A stretch of 64,000 nucleotides of DNA from NCBI RefSeq assembly GCF_003730295.1, contig NZ_QTSZ01000049.1, forward strand, positions 124,001 through 188,000, in the 5' to 3' direction. The position numbers and the translations under genes were made by a program. Source of the stretch: Ornithinibacillus gellani (GTDB lineage Bacteria > Bacillota > Bacilli > Bacillales > Amphibacillaceae). The notes beneath the pieces are model-generated. The model was given only the letters and a program-made list of their open reading frames with translations. It had not been told where the DNA came from and searched no databases. This document shows, in pieces, positions 25,837 through 33,893 of this stretch. Every line of letters begins with the position of its first letter. Position 1 is the stretch's first letter.

Positions 25837-27033
25837 ATGAATAAAATTTTAGAATTACGAGAGAAGAGAGCAAAAGCATGGGAGGCAGCTAAGGCATTTT
25901 TAGATACAAAACGAGGAAGTGATGGTTTAGTATCAGCTGAAGATGCGCAGATGTACGATCGTATGGAAGAAGATATTATGAATCTAGGTAAAGAAATCCA
26001 ACGATTAGAAAGGCAAGAAGCATTAGATGCAGAGTTAAATCGACCAATAAATACACCTATCATTGGTAAACCTTCTGTGCCAGGCATGGAATCAAAAGAA
26101 GGTCGAGCGTCAGACGAATATAAAAATGCATTTTGGAATGCAATGAGAAGTAAAGCGCCAACACAAGAAGTTATGAACTCACTTTCCGTAGGAACTGACT
26201 CGGAAGGTGGTTTTTTAGTTCCAGATGAATTTGAGCGTACACTTGTTCAAACGTTAGAAGAAGAAAATGTATTCCGTCAATTAGCAAAAGTAGTTAAGAC
26301 ATCGAGTGGTGACCGTAAGATTCCAGTTGTAACAACGAAAGGGTCTGCTGCATGGCTTGATGAGGGAGAAGAATTTGAAGAAAGTGACTCAGCATTTGGA
26401 CAAACATCCATCGGAGCGTACAAGCTTGGTACAATGTTAAAGGTTTCAGATGAATTGTTAAATGATAGTGTGTTTAATTTAGAGAACTATATTTCAACTG
26501 AGTTTGCTCGAAGAATTGGTGCTAAAGAGGAAGAGGCATTTCTTGTAGGTAATGGCGAAGGAAAACCAACGGGAATCTTTAATGATACTGGCGGTGCTGA
26601 ACTTGGAGTAACAGCAGCATCTACCACAGCTATTACTGCAGATGAGATTATTGATTTAGTGTTTTCTTTGAAGGCGCCTTATCGTAAAAATGCAGTATTC
26701 ATTATGAATGATGCAACAGTAAAAGCAATTCGAAAATTAAAAGATGGTCAAGGTCAGTACTTATGGCAACCATCACTAACTGCCGGTACACCAGATACGT
26801 TATTGAATCGTCCAGTATTCACTTCAGCTTATGCACCGACTATTGAAACGAAAGCAAAGTCTATCGCCTTTGGTGATTTCGGATATTATTGGATTGCAGA
26901 CAGACAAGGTCGTTCATTCAAGCGTTTAAACGAACTTTTTGCAACAACAGGGCAAGTTGGTTTCCTAGCAAGTCAACGTGTCGATGGAAAGTTAATCTTG
27001 CCAGAAGCAATTAAAGTCTTACAACAAAAATAA
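25837..27033 (+). CDS. Major capsid protein, HK97 family
   Basis: 398 residues, ATG 25837 after TTAGGAGG. The first 85 residues are a coiled-coil delta/scaffold domain (LREKRAKAWEAAKAFLD, EEDIMNLGKEIQRLERQEAL), probably removed by the adjacent protease near residue 90-115. The rest has HK97 features: SEGGFLVPDEFERTLVQTL, GDRKIPVVTTKGSAAWLDEG, LLNDSVFNLENYIS, FLVGNGEGKPTGIFND and FGDFGYYWIADRQGRSF. Assembles the icosahedral head. Confidence 0.95.
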   Translation: MNKILELREKRAKAWEAAKAFLDTKRGSDGLVSAEDAQMYDRMEEDIMNLGKEIQRLERQEALDAELNRPINTPIIGKPSVPGMESKEGRASDEYKNAFWNAMRSKAPTQEVMNSLSVGTDSEGGFLVPDEFERTLVQTLEEENVFRQLAKVVKTSSGDRKIPVVTTKGSAAWLDEGEEFEESDSAFGQTSIGAYKLGTMLKVSDELLNDSVFNLENYISTEFARRIGAKEEEAFLVGNGEGKPTGIFNDTGGAELGVTAASTTAITADEIIDLVFSLKAPYRKNAVFIMNDATVKAIRKLKDGQGQYLWQPSLTAGTPDTLLNRPVFTSAYAPTIETKAKSIAFGDFGYYWIADRQGRSFKRLNELFATTGQVGFLASQRVDGKLILPEAIKVLQQK

Positions 27034-27051
27034 ATTAAGGAGTAGAATGCG

Positions 27052-27279
27052 ATGGGGTATAACGTTAAGAATTATACGGAACAAGGCGGAGAAAAAACGG
27101 TTATTGGTGGAGAGCTTGTTATTGAAGAAGGAGCGAAGGTTACTGGCCTTCCTTCTTCTTCAAATGAAAAAATGGTAAATCAATCAGATAGTACAGCAGA
27201 AACAGTAGAAGATTTAGTTGCCGATTTTAATGCATTACTATCAAAATTAAAAACATCTGGTTATATGTCAGATAATTAA
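27052..27279 (+). CDS. Small head-region protein, head-fiber type
   Basis: 75 residues, ATG 27052 after AAGGAG. Starts MGYNVKNYTEQGGEKTVIGG, a pattern commonly labelled head fiber protein in these phages, with ELVIEEGAKVTG and an acidic helical tail VEDLVADFNALLSKLK. It sits between capsid and connector genes. It may decorate the capsid; weakly supported. Confidence 0.7.
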   Translation: MGYNVKNYTEQGGEKTVIGGELVIEEGAKVTGLPSSSNEKMVNQSDSTAETVEDLVADFNALLSKLKTSGYMSDN

Positions 27280-27293
27280 AGGTGGTGTTAGTG

Positions 27294-27602
27294 ATGACAT
27301 TACTAGAAAAAGTAAAAGCTAATTTAATACTCCAACATGATAAAGATGATGCTTTAATAGAAATGTACATCACTGCAGCCATATCTTATGCAGAAAGTTA
27401 CCAACATATTAAAGAAGGCACATATTTAGATGAGAATATGCCCGCGACAACGGAACAAGCGGTTATCATGTTGGCATCACACTTTTACGAAAGTCGAGAT
27501 GGCAGTACAGGTGGATTTTTCGCAGATAGCGCACTTGCTGGAGAGCAAGTTTGGAAAACAGTCAACCTTTTATTAAGGCTAGATAGAGATTGGAAGGTAT
27601 AG
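27294..27602 (+). CDS. Head-tail connector protein, gp6-like
   Basis: 102 residues from ATG 27294 (AAAGGTGGTG upstream). All-helical: LLEKVKANLILQHDKDD, IEMYITAAISYAESYQHI, TEQAVIMLASHFYESRD and VWKTVNLLLRLDRDWKV. This is the HK97 gp6/YqbG-type adaptor that docks under the portal. The position directly after capsid genes fits. No unusual features. Confidence 0.85.
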   Translation: MTLLEKVKANLILQHDKDDALIEMYITAAISYAESYQHIKEGTYLDENMPATTEQAVIMLASHFYESRDGSTGGFFADSALAGEQVWKTVNLLLRLDRDWKV

Positions 27603-27605
27603 CGT

Positions 27606-27941
27606 ATGAGTTTTGGTAAAATGCGTACATTTATCGATATCGTAACACGTGAAATTGTAAAAGATGAAGAGTCTTTCAGTGAAGAAACCGATAGAATCCT
27701 AGCATCTGTGACAGCATACAAAGAAGAACGCTTTGGTAGTAAGACTTGGGCAAATAGGGCAGCCTTTTCTGAAGCGAATGCGTTATTTCGTTTTAGAAAC
27801 ATTCCCGATTTAACCATTAAACCGAAAATGTTTATTGTATGTGATGATGGGCGATATGAAGTAGTAAGCGTTGATAATGTGAAAAATAGAAATATGTATA
27901 TCGAGGTTTTAACAAAAAAGGTGGTGGCATCAGATGGCTAA
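27606..27941 (+). CDS. Phage head closure protein, SPP1 gp16-like
   Basis: 111 residues. Pattern of the head-closure (stopper) family: GKMRTFIDIVTREIVKDEE at the start, VTAYKEERFGSKTWANRAAF in the middle, LFRFRNIPDLTIKPKMFIV and DGRYEVVSVDNVKNRNMYIEV at the end. It seals the connector after packaging. Starts three bases after the previous stop and overlaps the next start by eight. Confidence 0.88.
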   Translation: MSFGKMRTFIDIVTREIVKDEESFSEETDRILASVTAYKEERFGSKTWANRAAFSEANALFRFRNIPDLTIKPKMFIVCDDGRYEVVSVDNVKNRNMYIEVLTKKVVASDG

Positions 27942-28365
27942 AGTTAATATTAAAATGCCAGAAGAATTCTTGATGAAGATTTCAAGATTGGGAAGTAAAA
28001 CAGATGAAATCGTTCCGAGGGTTCTTGAAGCAGGTGGAGAAATTGTATTAGATAAAATGAAGTCTAATTTAAGCTCGGTTATTGGGAAGGACACAAAACT
28101 TCCGAGTAGATCAACTGGTGAGTTGGTATCTGCATTAGGAGTATCACCTGCCTTAGTTGACCGAAGAGGAAATCATAATGTTAAAGTAGGGTTTAATGAA
28201 CCACGTAAAGATGGGGTTAGCAACGCTAAATTAGCTAATATAATCGAATACGGAAAATCGGGTCAACCTGCAAAGCCATTTTTAAAACCAGCAAGAAGAA
28301 CATCAAGGCAACCTTGTATGGATGCGATGATTAAAAAATTGGAAGAAGAAGTGGAAAGCATATGA
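27934..28365 (+). CDS. HK97 gp10-type tail-connector protein
   Basis: 143 residues, ATG 27934 inside the previous gene after AAGGTGG. Family pattern: VLEAGGEIVLDKMKSNL, STGELVSALGVSP, VKVGFNEPRK and KLANIIEYGKSGQPAKPFLKPARR, the conserved end of gp10 proteins. Likely joins head completion and tail. Overlaps the next start by four bases. Confidence 0.88.
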   Translation: MAKVNIKMPEEFLMKISRLGSKTDEIVPRVLEAGGEIVLDKMKSNLSSVIGKDTKLPSRSTGELVSALGVSPALVDRRGNHNVKVGFNEPRKDGVSNAKLANIIEYGKSGQPAKPFLKPARRTSRQPCMDAMIKKLEEEVESI

Positions 28366-28709
28366 ATGTATTAGCCGAAGTAACTCAAATTGCGGAACAA
28401 TGTGGTATTCCAGTTGAAACAGGTATCTTTTCAGATACTGCTCCTGATTTATACATTGTAATCACACCAATCGTTGATATGTTTGAATTACATGCAGATA
28501 ATATTCCAAAGTATGATGTACAAGAAGTTAGGGTTTCGTTGTTTTCAAAAAAGAATTATACATCAATTAAAAATAGTTTAGTCCGCACTCTTTTGGGTGC
28601 GGATTTTGTTATAACAGATAGGAGATATATCGGTCATGAAGATGATACTGGATATCATCATTTAGCTATTGATGTGGCAAAATATTATGAATTTGAAATG
28701 GAGGAATAA
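28362..28709 (+). CDS. Tail terminator/completion protein candidate
   Basis: 115 residues, unclear family. Position (after gp10-type, before major tail protein) is that of the tail terminator. Mixed alpha/beta with TQIAEQCGIPVETGIFSD, YDVQEVRVSLFSKKNYTSI and TGYHHLAIDVAKYYEFEME. The role is inferred from synteny only. Confidence 0.7.
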   Translation: MNVLAEVTQIAEQCGIPVETGIFSDTAPDLYIVITPIVDMFELHADNIPKYDVQEVRVSLFSKKNYTSIKNSLVRTLLGADFVITDRRYIGHEDDTGYHHLAIDVAKYYEFEMEE

Positions 28710-28712
28710 TTT

Positions 28713-29309
28713 ATGGCGACTATTGGTCTTGATCGGCTTTATTATGCAAAAATAACAGAAGGAGAAAATGGTGAAGAAACCTATGAAACTCCAACACCTT
28801 TAGCAAAGGCGATTAGTGCTGAATTATCTGTTGAGTTAGCTGAAGCAACTTTATATGCAGATGATGGTGCGGCTGAAGTGATTAAAGAATTTCAAACTGG
28901 AACATTATCGCTTGGTATTGATGATATCGGTGTGGCCGCAGCTAGTGATTTAACTGGGGCAACAATTGACGATAACCATGTATTAATATCTACAAGTGAG
29001 GATGGTGGAGATCCAGTTGCGATTGGTTTTAGGGCGAAAAAGGCAAATGGAAATTACCGATATTTTTGGTTGTACCGAGTGAAATTTGGTATTCCTGCAA
29101 CAAACCTTGCGACAAAAGGGGATAGTATTACCTACTCTACACCAACAATTGAAGGTACGGTTTTACGGAGAAACAAGCTTGATGGTCAAGGAAAACATCC
29201 ATGGAAAGCGGAAGTTAGTGAAGGTGACGATGGTGTGAATCAAGGAATAATTACTGGTTGGTATAGTGAAGTGTATGAACCTGTTTTTGCTGCGGGAACC
29301 GAAGGGTAA
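28713..29309 (+). CDS. Major tail protein, phi13 type
   Basis: 198 residues, ATG 28713 after TGGAGGAA. Features of the family: IGLDRLYYAKITEGENGEE, AISAELSVELAEATLYADDG, FQTGTLSLGIDDIG, FRAKKANGNYRYFWLYRVKF and TYSTPTIEGTVLRR. Polymerises as the tail tube of the siphovirus. Presence with a long tape measure and no sheath gene shows a non-contractile tail. Confidence 0.9.
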   Translation: MATIGLDRLYYAKITEGENGEETYETPTPLAKAISAELSVELAEATLYADDGAAEVIKEFQTGTLSLGIDDIGVAAASDLTGATIDDNHVLISTSEDGGDPVAIGFRAKKANGNYRYFWLYRVKFGIPATNLATKGDSITYSTPTIEGTVLRRNKLDGQGKHPWKAEVSEGDDGVNQGIITGWYSEVYEPVFAAGTEG

Positions 29310-29324
29310 AAGGAGCGAACAATT

Positions 29325-29708
29325 ATGACGAATGAAAGAAGTGCGAAGATTTCGATTGGTGGTTCAGAATATGAATTAATTTTAACAACAAAAGCGACGA
29401 AGGAAATTGCTAAACGTTATGGTGGTTTAGAAGACTTGGGTGAAAAGTTAATGAAAGCTGAAAACTTTGAGATGGCCTTAGATGAAATTGTCTGGCTCAT
29501 CACCCTGCTCGCAAACCAAAGTATCCGTATTCATAATCGATTAAATGAAGAAAAGAAGGAATTGTTAACAGAGGATGATGTGGAACTGTTAACTTCACCT
29601 GTTGAAATGGCAACTTTTAAAGATGCTATTATGGAAGCAATGTTTAAAGGAACAAAACGACATATCGAATCGGAGGAAACCGATACAAAAAACGAAGTGG
29701 TCGAGTAA
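29325..29708 (+). CDS. Tail assembly chaperone, zero-frame product (gpG-like)
   Basis: 127 residues, ATG 29325 after AAAGGAG. RSAKISIGGSEYELILTTKATKEI at the start, KRYGGLEDLGEKLM and EIVWLITLLANQSI, then a charged tail. It coats the tape measure before tube assembly, like lambda gpG. The last codons contain a slippery heptamer (29687-29693) that yields the longer G-T form. Confidence 0.9.
   Translation: MTNERSAKISIGGSEYELILTTKATKEIAKRYGGLEDLGEKLMKAENFEMALDEIVWLITLLANQSIRIHNRLNEEKKELLTEDDVELLTSPVEMATFKDAIMEAMFKGTKRHIESEETDTKNEVVE
29687..29693 (+). promoter_or_regulatory. -1 ribosomal frameshift slippery site A_AAA_AAC
   Basis: AAAAAAC lies in the proper phase (ACA AAA AAC, with codon ACA at 29685) five codons before the zero-frame stop TAA at 29706. 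This is the canonical X_XXY_YYZ heptamer. A -1 slip enters the frame that remains open to 29896. Confidence 0.85.
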
Positions 29709-29896
29709 ACGATGAAGAAATGTTTGCTCGACTTATTTATTATGGCGTGACACAGCTGAAAAGGACTGAACAGGAAGTTTGGTTGATGCCTATCGGTCAT
29801 TTACTTGATCAATGGGAAATCCACAAACAATTCTCAGGTCTCACAAAACCTAAAAATGAACTATCGATTGATGATGTTATTCCGTTAGGTATTTAA
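29690..29896 (+). CDS. Tail assembly chaperone extension (gpT-like, -1 frame)
   Basis: About 67 residues read only after the -1 shift: RSGRVNDEEMFARLIYYG, then TQLKRTEQEVWLMPIGHLLDQ and a stop at 29894-29896. It has no ribosome site or good start of its own. Fused to the 29325 product it forms the G-T chaperone that binds both tape measure and tail tube subunits. The LLDQWEIHKQF segment is typical of gpT-like parts. Missed by simple gene callers. Confidence 0.85.
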   Translation, partial: KRSGRVNDEEMFARLIYYGVTQLKRTEQEVWLMPIGHLLDQWEIHKQFSGLTKPKNELSIDDVIPLGI

Positions 29897-29898
29897 AA

Positions 29899-29931
29899 AT
29901 TCTGATACAATAGTATTCAGAATATCTGAAT
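29899..29931. promoter_or_regulatory. Nested inverted repeats upstream of the GIY-YIG-like gene
   Basis: ATTCTGATAC / GTATTCAGAAT forms a hairpin (one bulge), and ATTCAGA-ATA-TCTGAAT (29915-29931) is a separate perfect 7-bp inverted repeat. Both lie between the chaperone stop and the next gene, with TACAAT as a possible -10. It may be an operator for a separately controlled insert. Confidence 0.4.
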
Positions 29932-29946
29932 GTGGGGGAATATTGA

Positions 29947-30402
29947 ATGGAACTAATCAACGAGATTGATTCATTAATACAGGATGTGAGTAAAACGATA
30001 GGTAAACCTATTGTAGTAGAAGGATATGAAATTATTGATAGAGGTTTACCACATAAACCAAAATCGCTTCCTATTGGAATGATGGGAGTATATGCATTTT
30101 GGTATAATGACAGATTTTTAAAAATAGGCAAAGCAGGCTCTAAGAGTGGTCCTAGATTCTTAAGTCAACATTACAATCCGAAATCAGCCCAAAGCACGTT
30201 AGCCGCATCAATATTAAGGGATCCGGATATGTTGCAATTTGGTATAACTGAGGAAAACGTTGGTGTGTGGATAAAAGAGAATTGCAGAAGGATTGACATT
30301 TTAGTGAATGTTGAGCTTGGCATATTTACATTGGGCTTGATTGAAGCGGTACTTCATTACAAATATGAACCAAAGTACGAAGGCTTTGCAACACAGCGTT
30401 AA
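29947..30402 (+). CDS. GIY-YIG-like nuclease inserted in the tail module
   Basis: 151 residues, ATG 29947 after GGGGGAA. GVYAFWYNDRFLKIGKAGS resembles the GIY-YIG start (GVYAF, then KIGKAG), followed by R in SGPRFLSQHY and a late Glu in LGLIEAVLHYKYEPKYEG. It sits between the frameshifted chaperone and the tape measure, which are normally adjacent, and has its own upstream inverted repeats and a downstream terminator. This suggests a homing-type or moron gene. Nuclease identity moderately supported. Confidence 0.6.
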   Translation: MELINEIDSLIQDVSKTIGKPIVVEGYEIIDRGLPHKPKSLPIGMMGVYAFWYNDRFLKIGKAGSKSGPRFLSQHYNPKSAQSTLAASILRDPDMLQFGITEENVGVWIKENCRRIDILVNVELGIFTLGLIEAVLHYKYEPKYEGFATQR

Positions 30403-30420
30403 TATAAGGACATGGATTTG

Positions 30421-30449
30421 AGAGCAATCAATAGATTGTTCTTTTTTTA
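30421..30449 (+). terminator. Terminator of the GIY-YIG-like insert
   Basis: AGAGCAATC, loop AATA, GATTGTTCT followed by a T-run. It isolates the insert from the tape measure gene. Confidence 0.7.
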
Positions 30450-30475
30450 TGCTTATTTTTAAAGGGGGTGGCAGT

Positions 30476-33097
30476 ATGGCAGACAATTTTGGGCTTAAAA
30501 TTGGTGTTGAAGGAGAACGTGAATTTAAGAAGTCGTTACGTGAGATAAATCAAAGCTTCAGAGTGTTAGGCTCAGAAATGAAATTAGTGACATCAGAATT
30601 CGATAGAAATGATAAATCTATTAAAGCAATAACCGCAAGAAATGCAGTATTAAATAAAGAGATTGATGCACAAAAGGAAAAAGTATCAACACTAGAAAAG
30701 GCTCTTGCCAATGCTGCTGAATCCTTTGGAGAAAATGATAGAAGAACATTGTCATGGCAAACTCAGTTAAATAATGCGAATGCCGAATTAAATAATTTAG
30801 AACGTGAACTGAAGGACTCACAAGAGGAAGTAAAGAAGCTTAACCGAGAAAAAGTTGAAAAACTTGTGAATGGTTTAAAAACAGCGGGTGAAATTGCGGG
30901 TAAAGTATTGGTAGCAGGCTTAAAAGCAGCCGCCGCAGCAATGGCCGCAATTGGAACTGGGGCAGTCGCATCAGGTAAGTTTATAAAGGACTCTTTAAAT
31001 GTTTATGGCGAATATGAAGATGCCATGAAGCAAGTTCAGGCAACAATGGGACTTACAGGCGAAGAAGGGGAAGAAGCCTTTAATAAATTATCTCAAGCAG
31101 CAAAAGATGCTGGAGCAACTACACGTTTCTCGGCATCAGAATCAGCTGAGGCATTAAATTATCTAGCTTTAGCGGGATATGATACAGAACAGGCGATTGG
31201 TGCATTACCTGGTGTGCTTACCCTTGCAGCTGCGGGTGATATGGATTTAGCAAGGGCATCTGACTTGGTGACAGATTCCATGGCTGCCTTAGGTCTTGAA
31301 ATCGCTGATATGGATCTGTATATGGACAAAATGGCAAAGACATCACAAAAGTCCAACACAGATGTACAGCAATTAGGTGAAGGTATTCTTGTTGCAGGAG
31401 CAACAATGAAAAATGCTGGGCAAGATTTAGATACATTAAATGTTATGTTAGGAGTTCTCGCTAACAGGGGGATAAAAGGAGCAGAAGGCGGAACAAAACT
31501 AAGAAACATCATTATGTCCTTAACTTCTCCCACATCAGCTGCTGCAAAAGAATTAGAAGGTCTGGGCATAAGCGTTACCGATTCATCTGGAAATATTCGT
31601 GATATGAACGATATATTTACAGATTTAAATAAAGAACTTGATGGATTGTCAGAAGCAGATAAAATGAACGCATTAAGTAATATTTTCAATAAACAAGATC
31701 TAGCGGGCGTGAATGCATTATTATCTGGAACTGGCGATGAGATGAATAATCTATATAAGGAACTTGAAAATGCTGATGGTGCCGCACAGCAAATGTCAGA
31801 CACGATGGAAAGTGGACTAGCGGGTTCTGTACGAAGTTTAAAATCAGCCTATGAAGGACTACAAATCGTTATCGGAGAACAGTTTGCAGAAATGGCCCAA
31901 GGGGCAGTTGGTGATGTGACAGAATTAGTTCGAGATATAACTGAAATATTAAATGATGGATTTCAAGAAGGTGATATTACCGCTATAGGCGAGAGAATAT
32001 CATCTTTTTTAATTCAAGGAATTAATCGAATTACAGAGTATATCCCGGGTGCCATTGATATGATAGCCACAATGCTAACAGAGCTGGTGAATGTATTGGT
32101 AGAACTTTTGCCTACTTTACTGCCACCTTTATTAGAAGGTGCGATTGCTTTATTAACAGGAATTATTGAGGCGATTGTAGGGAATATCGAGCCGTTAGTT
32201 GAAATGGTCGTATATTTAGTAACAACTGTTGCGGAATTTATTATTGAAAATTTACCTATTTTAATTGAAGCGGCCATCCAAATTGTTATCGCATTAGCGA
32301 ACGGAATAGCAGATGCCTTGCCACAGCTAATTCCAGCGGTTATCGAAGCAATCATTTTAATTGTAGATACGTTAATCAATAATTTAGGACAAATATTAAA
32401 TGCGGCTCTTCGAATTATTATGGCTTTAGCTGAAGGTATTGTTGCAGCTTTACCTAGATTGATAGCAGCCTTACCACAAATAATAAATTCAATTATTAAC
32501 TTTATTACCTCAAACTTACCGATGATTATCGATATGGGGATCCGTATCATTTTGCAATTAGTAGTTGGCATAATTAAAGCTATACCTTCCCTGGTCGCTG
32601 CTTTACCACAAATTGTGATGGCATTAATTACGGGAATAGGAAAAGCAGCAATTGCAATTGTCGAAATCGGTCGAAATATTGTACGTGGTCTTTGGGATGG
32701 AATTGCCTCCATGGTTACTTGGATCAAAGATAAAATCAGTAATTTTGTAGGTGGAATTGTAAGTGGAGTAAAAGGTTTACTTGGTATTAAATCTCCATCA
32801 ACTGTATTTGCTGGTATTGGTGATGATATGGCTCAAGGTTTAGGGGTTGGTTTTGATAAGGCAATGAGTCAAGTTTCTGAGGATATACAAGATGCAGTTC
32901 CGACAGATTTCGACATTCAATCAAACGTGAATGTAGGGGCAAACGGTATTACAACAAGTCAAGATGGATATGGATCATTAATTACGATCCAACAAATGAT
33001 TGTCAGAAGTGAAGATGATATTAGAAAAGTTTCACAAGAATTATATAACTTAATTCAAACAGGGTCTCGAGCACAAGGGAGGTTCGTGCCAAGTTAG
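30476..33097 (+). CDS. Tail tape measure protein
   Basis: 873 residues from ATG 30476 (AAAGGGGGTGG upstream). Coiled-coil N-terminus with EFKKSLREINQSFRVLGSEM, then the TP901-type tape-measure core: YGEYEDAMKQVQATMGLTG, ATTRFSASESAEALNYLALAG, and GGTKLRNIIMSLTSP, followed by a hydrophobic helical repeat region (about 510-760, LPTLLPPLLEGAIALL type) and a C-terminal IKSPSTVFAGIGDDMAQGLG. Sets tail length and is ejected with DNA. No lytic domain seen. Confidence 0.94.
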   Translation: MADNFGLKIGVEGEREFKKSLREINQSFRVLGSEMKLVTSEFDRNDKSIKAITARNAVLNKEIDAQKEKVSTLEKALANAAESFGENDRRTLSWQTQLNNANAELNNLERELKDSQEEVKKLNREKVEKLVNGLKTAGEIAGKVLVAGLKAAAAAMAAIGTGAVASGKFIKDSLNVYGEYEDAMKQVQATMGLTGEEGEEAFNKLSQAAKDAGATTRFSASESAEALNYLALAGYDTEQAIGALPGVLTLAAAGDMDLARASDLVTDSMAALGLEIADMDLYMDKMAKTSQKSNTDVQQLGEGILVAGATMKNAGQDLDTLNVMLGVLANRGIKGAEGGTKLRNIIMSLTSPTSAAAKELEGLGISVTDSSGNIRDMNDIFTDLNKELDGLSEADKMNALSNIFNKQDLAGVNALLSGTGDEMNNLYKELENADGAAQQMSDTMESGLAGSVRSLKSAYEGLQIVIGEQFAEMAQGAVGDVTELVRDITEILNDGFQEGDITAIGERISSFLIQGINRITEYIPGAIDMIATMLTELVNVLVELLPTLLPPLLEGAIALLTGIIEAIVGNIEPLVEMVVYLVTTVAEFIIENLPILIEAAIQIVIALANGIADALPQLIPAVIEAIILIVDTLINNLGQILNAALRIIMALAEGIVAALPRLIAALPQIINSIINFITSNLPMIIDMGIRIILQLVVGIIKAIPSLVAALPQIVMALITGIGKAAIAIVEIGRNIVRGLWDGIASMVTWIKDKISNFVGGIVSGVKGLLGIKSPSTVFAGIGDDMAQGLGVGFDKAMSQVSEDIQDAVPTDFDIQSNVNVGANGITTSQDGYGSLITIQQMIVRSEDDIRKVSQELYNLIQTGSRAQGRFVPS

Positions 33098-33112
33098 AAA
33101 GGAGTGGGATGA

Positions 33113-33886
33113 ATGGGGTTTACATTTGATGGCGTTCATTCGAAAAACATGAAAATCACCGCAAGAATTGTTAGTTGGCAAGTTTCTCCCGCTCCTAGAA
33201 ATGCATTTGAAGTTATACCTGGTCGAATGGGAATTGCCGATCTAGGTTCAGATACATCAGAAAAATATATCAAAGTCATTTGTAATATTTTTCCGCAGCA
33301 TTCATTTACCGAAGTGATTCATCTATTGGATGATGTAGCTGAATGGTTGAACCCTAATTTAGGATTAAAACAATTAGTGCTAGACGATATTCCAAACAGA
33401 TATTTTTTAGCACGTTTAGTAGAGAAAGTGGATTGTGAACGAATATTAAGAAGTGCAGGTTCCTTTGAACTTACATTTGTTTGTCCAGACCCTTATGGTT
33501 ATGCGATTACAGATGAGCAATTTACGATTAATTCTACTGGTAGCCATGTAGTTGAAAGGGAGTTAGGCAATATAGAATCTTTCCCGATATATCGAATGAA
33601 AGGAAATATCAGTAATCCAAGTTCAACATTTTTAACGGTTACCACAAATGGCGAAAGTTTAAAAGTTAATGGACCATTATCATCAAATGAAATATTAATC
33701 ATTGATAGTGGATTACTAACTGCAAAAATAACAGATACAAGTGGTAATACGGTTCGGAATGGTTTATCTGTTTTAGATGAGTTAAATTTTCCAGTTTTAT
33801 ATCCTGGTAGTAATGAAATAAAAGTAAATGGTACAGGAGCAGCATTTACGGAACTTCATGTATTAAGTCAAAGTAGATGGAGGTGA
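33113..33886 (+). CDS. Distal tail protein (Dit-like)
   Basis: 257 residues, ATG 33113 after GAAAGGAGTGGG. N-terminal GFTFDGVHSKNMKI and APRNAFEVIPGRMGIADLG, then LDDVAEWLNPNLGLKQLVLDD and FELTFVCPDPYGYAI, typical of the Sipho_tail/Dit family. Forms the hub joining tube to tail tip. The C-terminal galectin-like half is present. Seven bases separate it from the next gene. Confidence 0.9.
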   Translation: MGFTFDGVHSKNMKITARIVSWQVSPAPRNAFEVIPGRMGIADLGSDTSEKYIKVICNIFPQHSFTEVIHLLDDVAEWLNPNLGLKQLVLDDIPNRYFLARLVEKVDCERILRSAGSFELTFVCPDPYGYAITDEQFTINSTGSHVVERELGNIESFPIYRMKGNISNPSSTFLTVTTNGESLKVNGPLSSNEILIIDSGLLTAKITDTSGNTVRNGLSVLDELNFPVLYPGSNEIKVNGTGAAFTELHVLSQSRWR

Positions 33887-33893
33887 TTTTATT

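Noticed and set aside
31159-31803. A 214-codon minus-strand frame
   Set aside because: Antisense shadow of the tape measure gene core, whose plus-strand motifs are clear.
32014-32727. A 237-codon minus-strand frame
   Set aside because: It is antisense to the hydrophobic repeat region of the tape measure gene; isoleucine-rich low complexity, no start signal.
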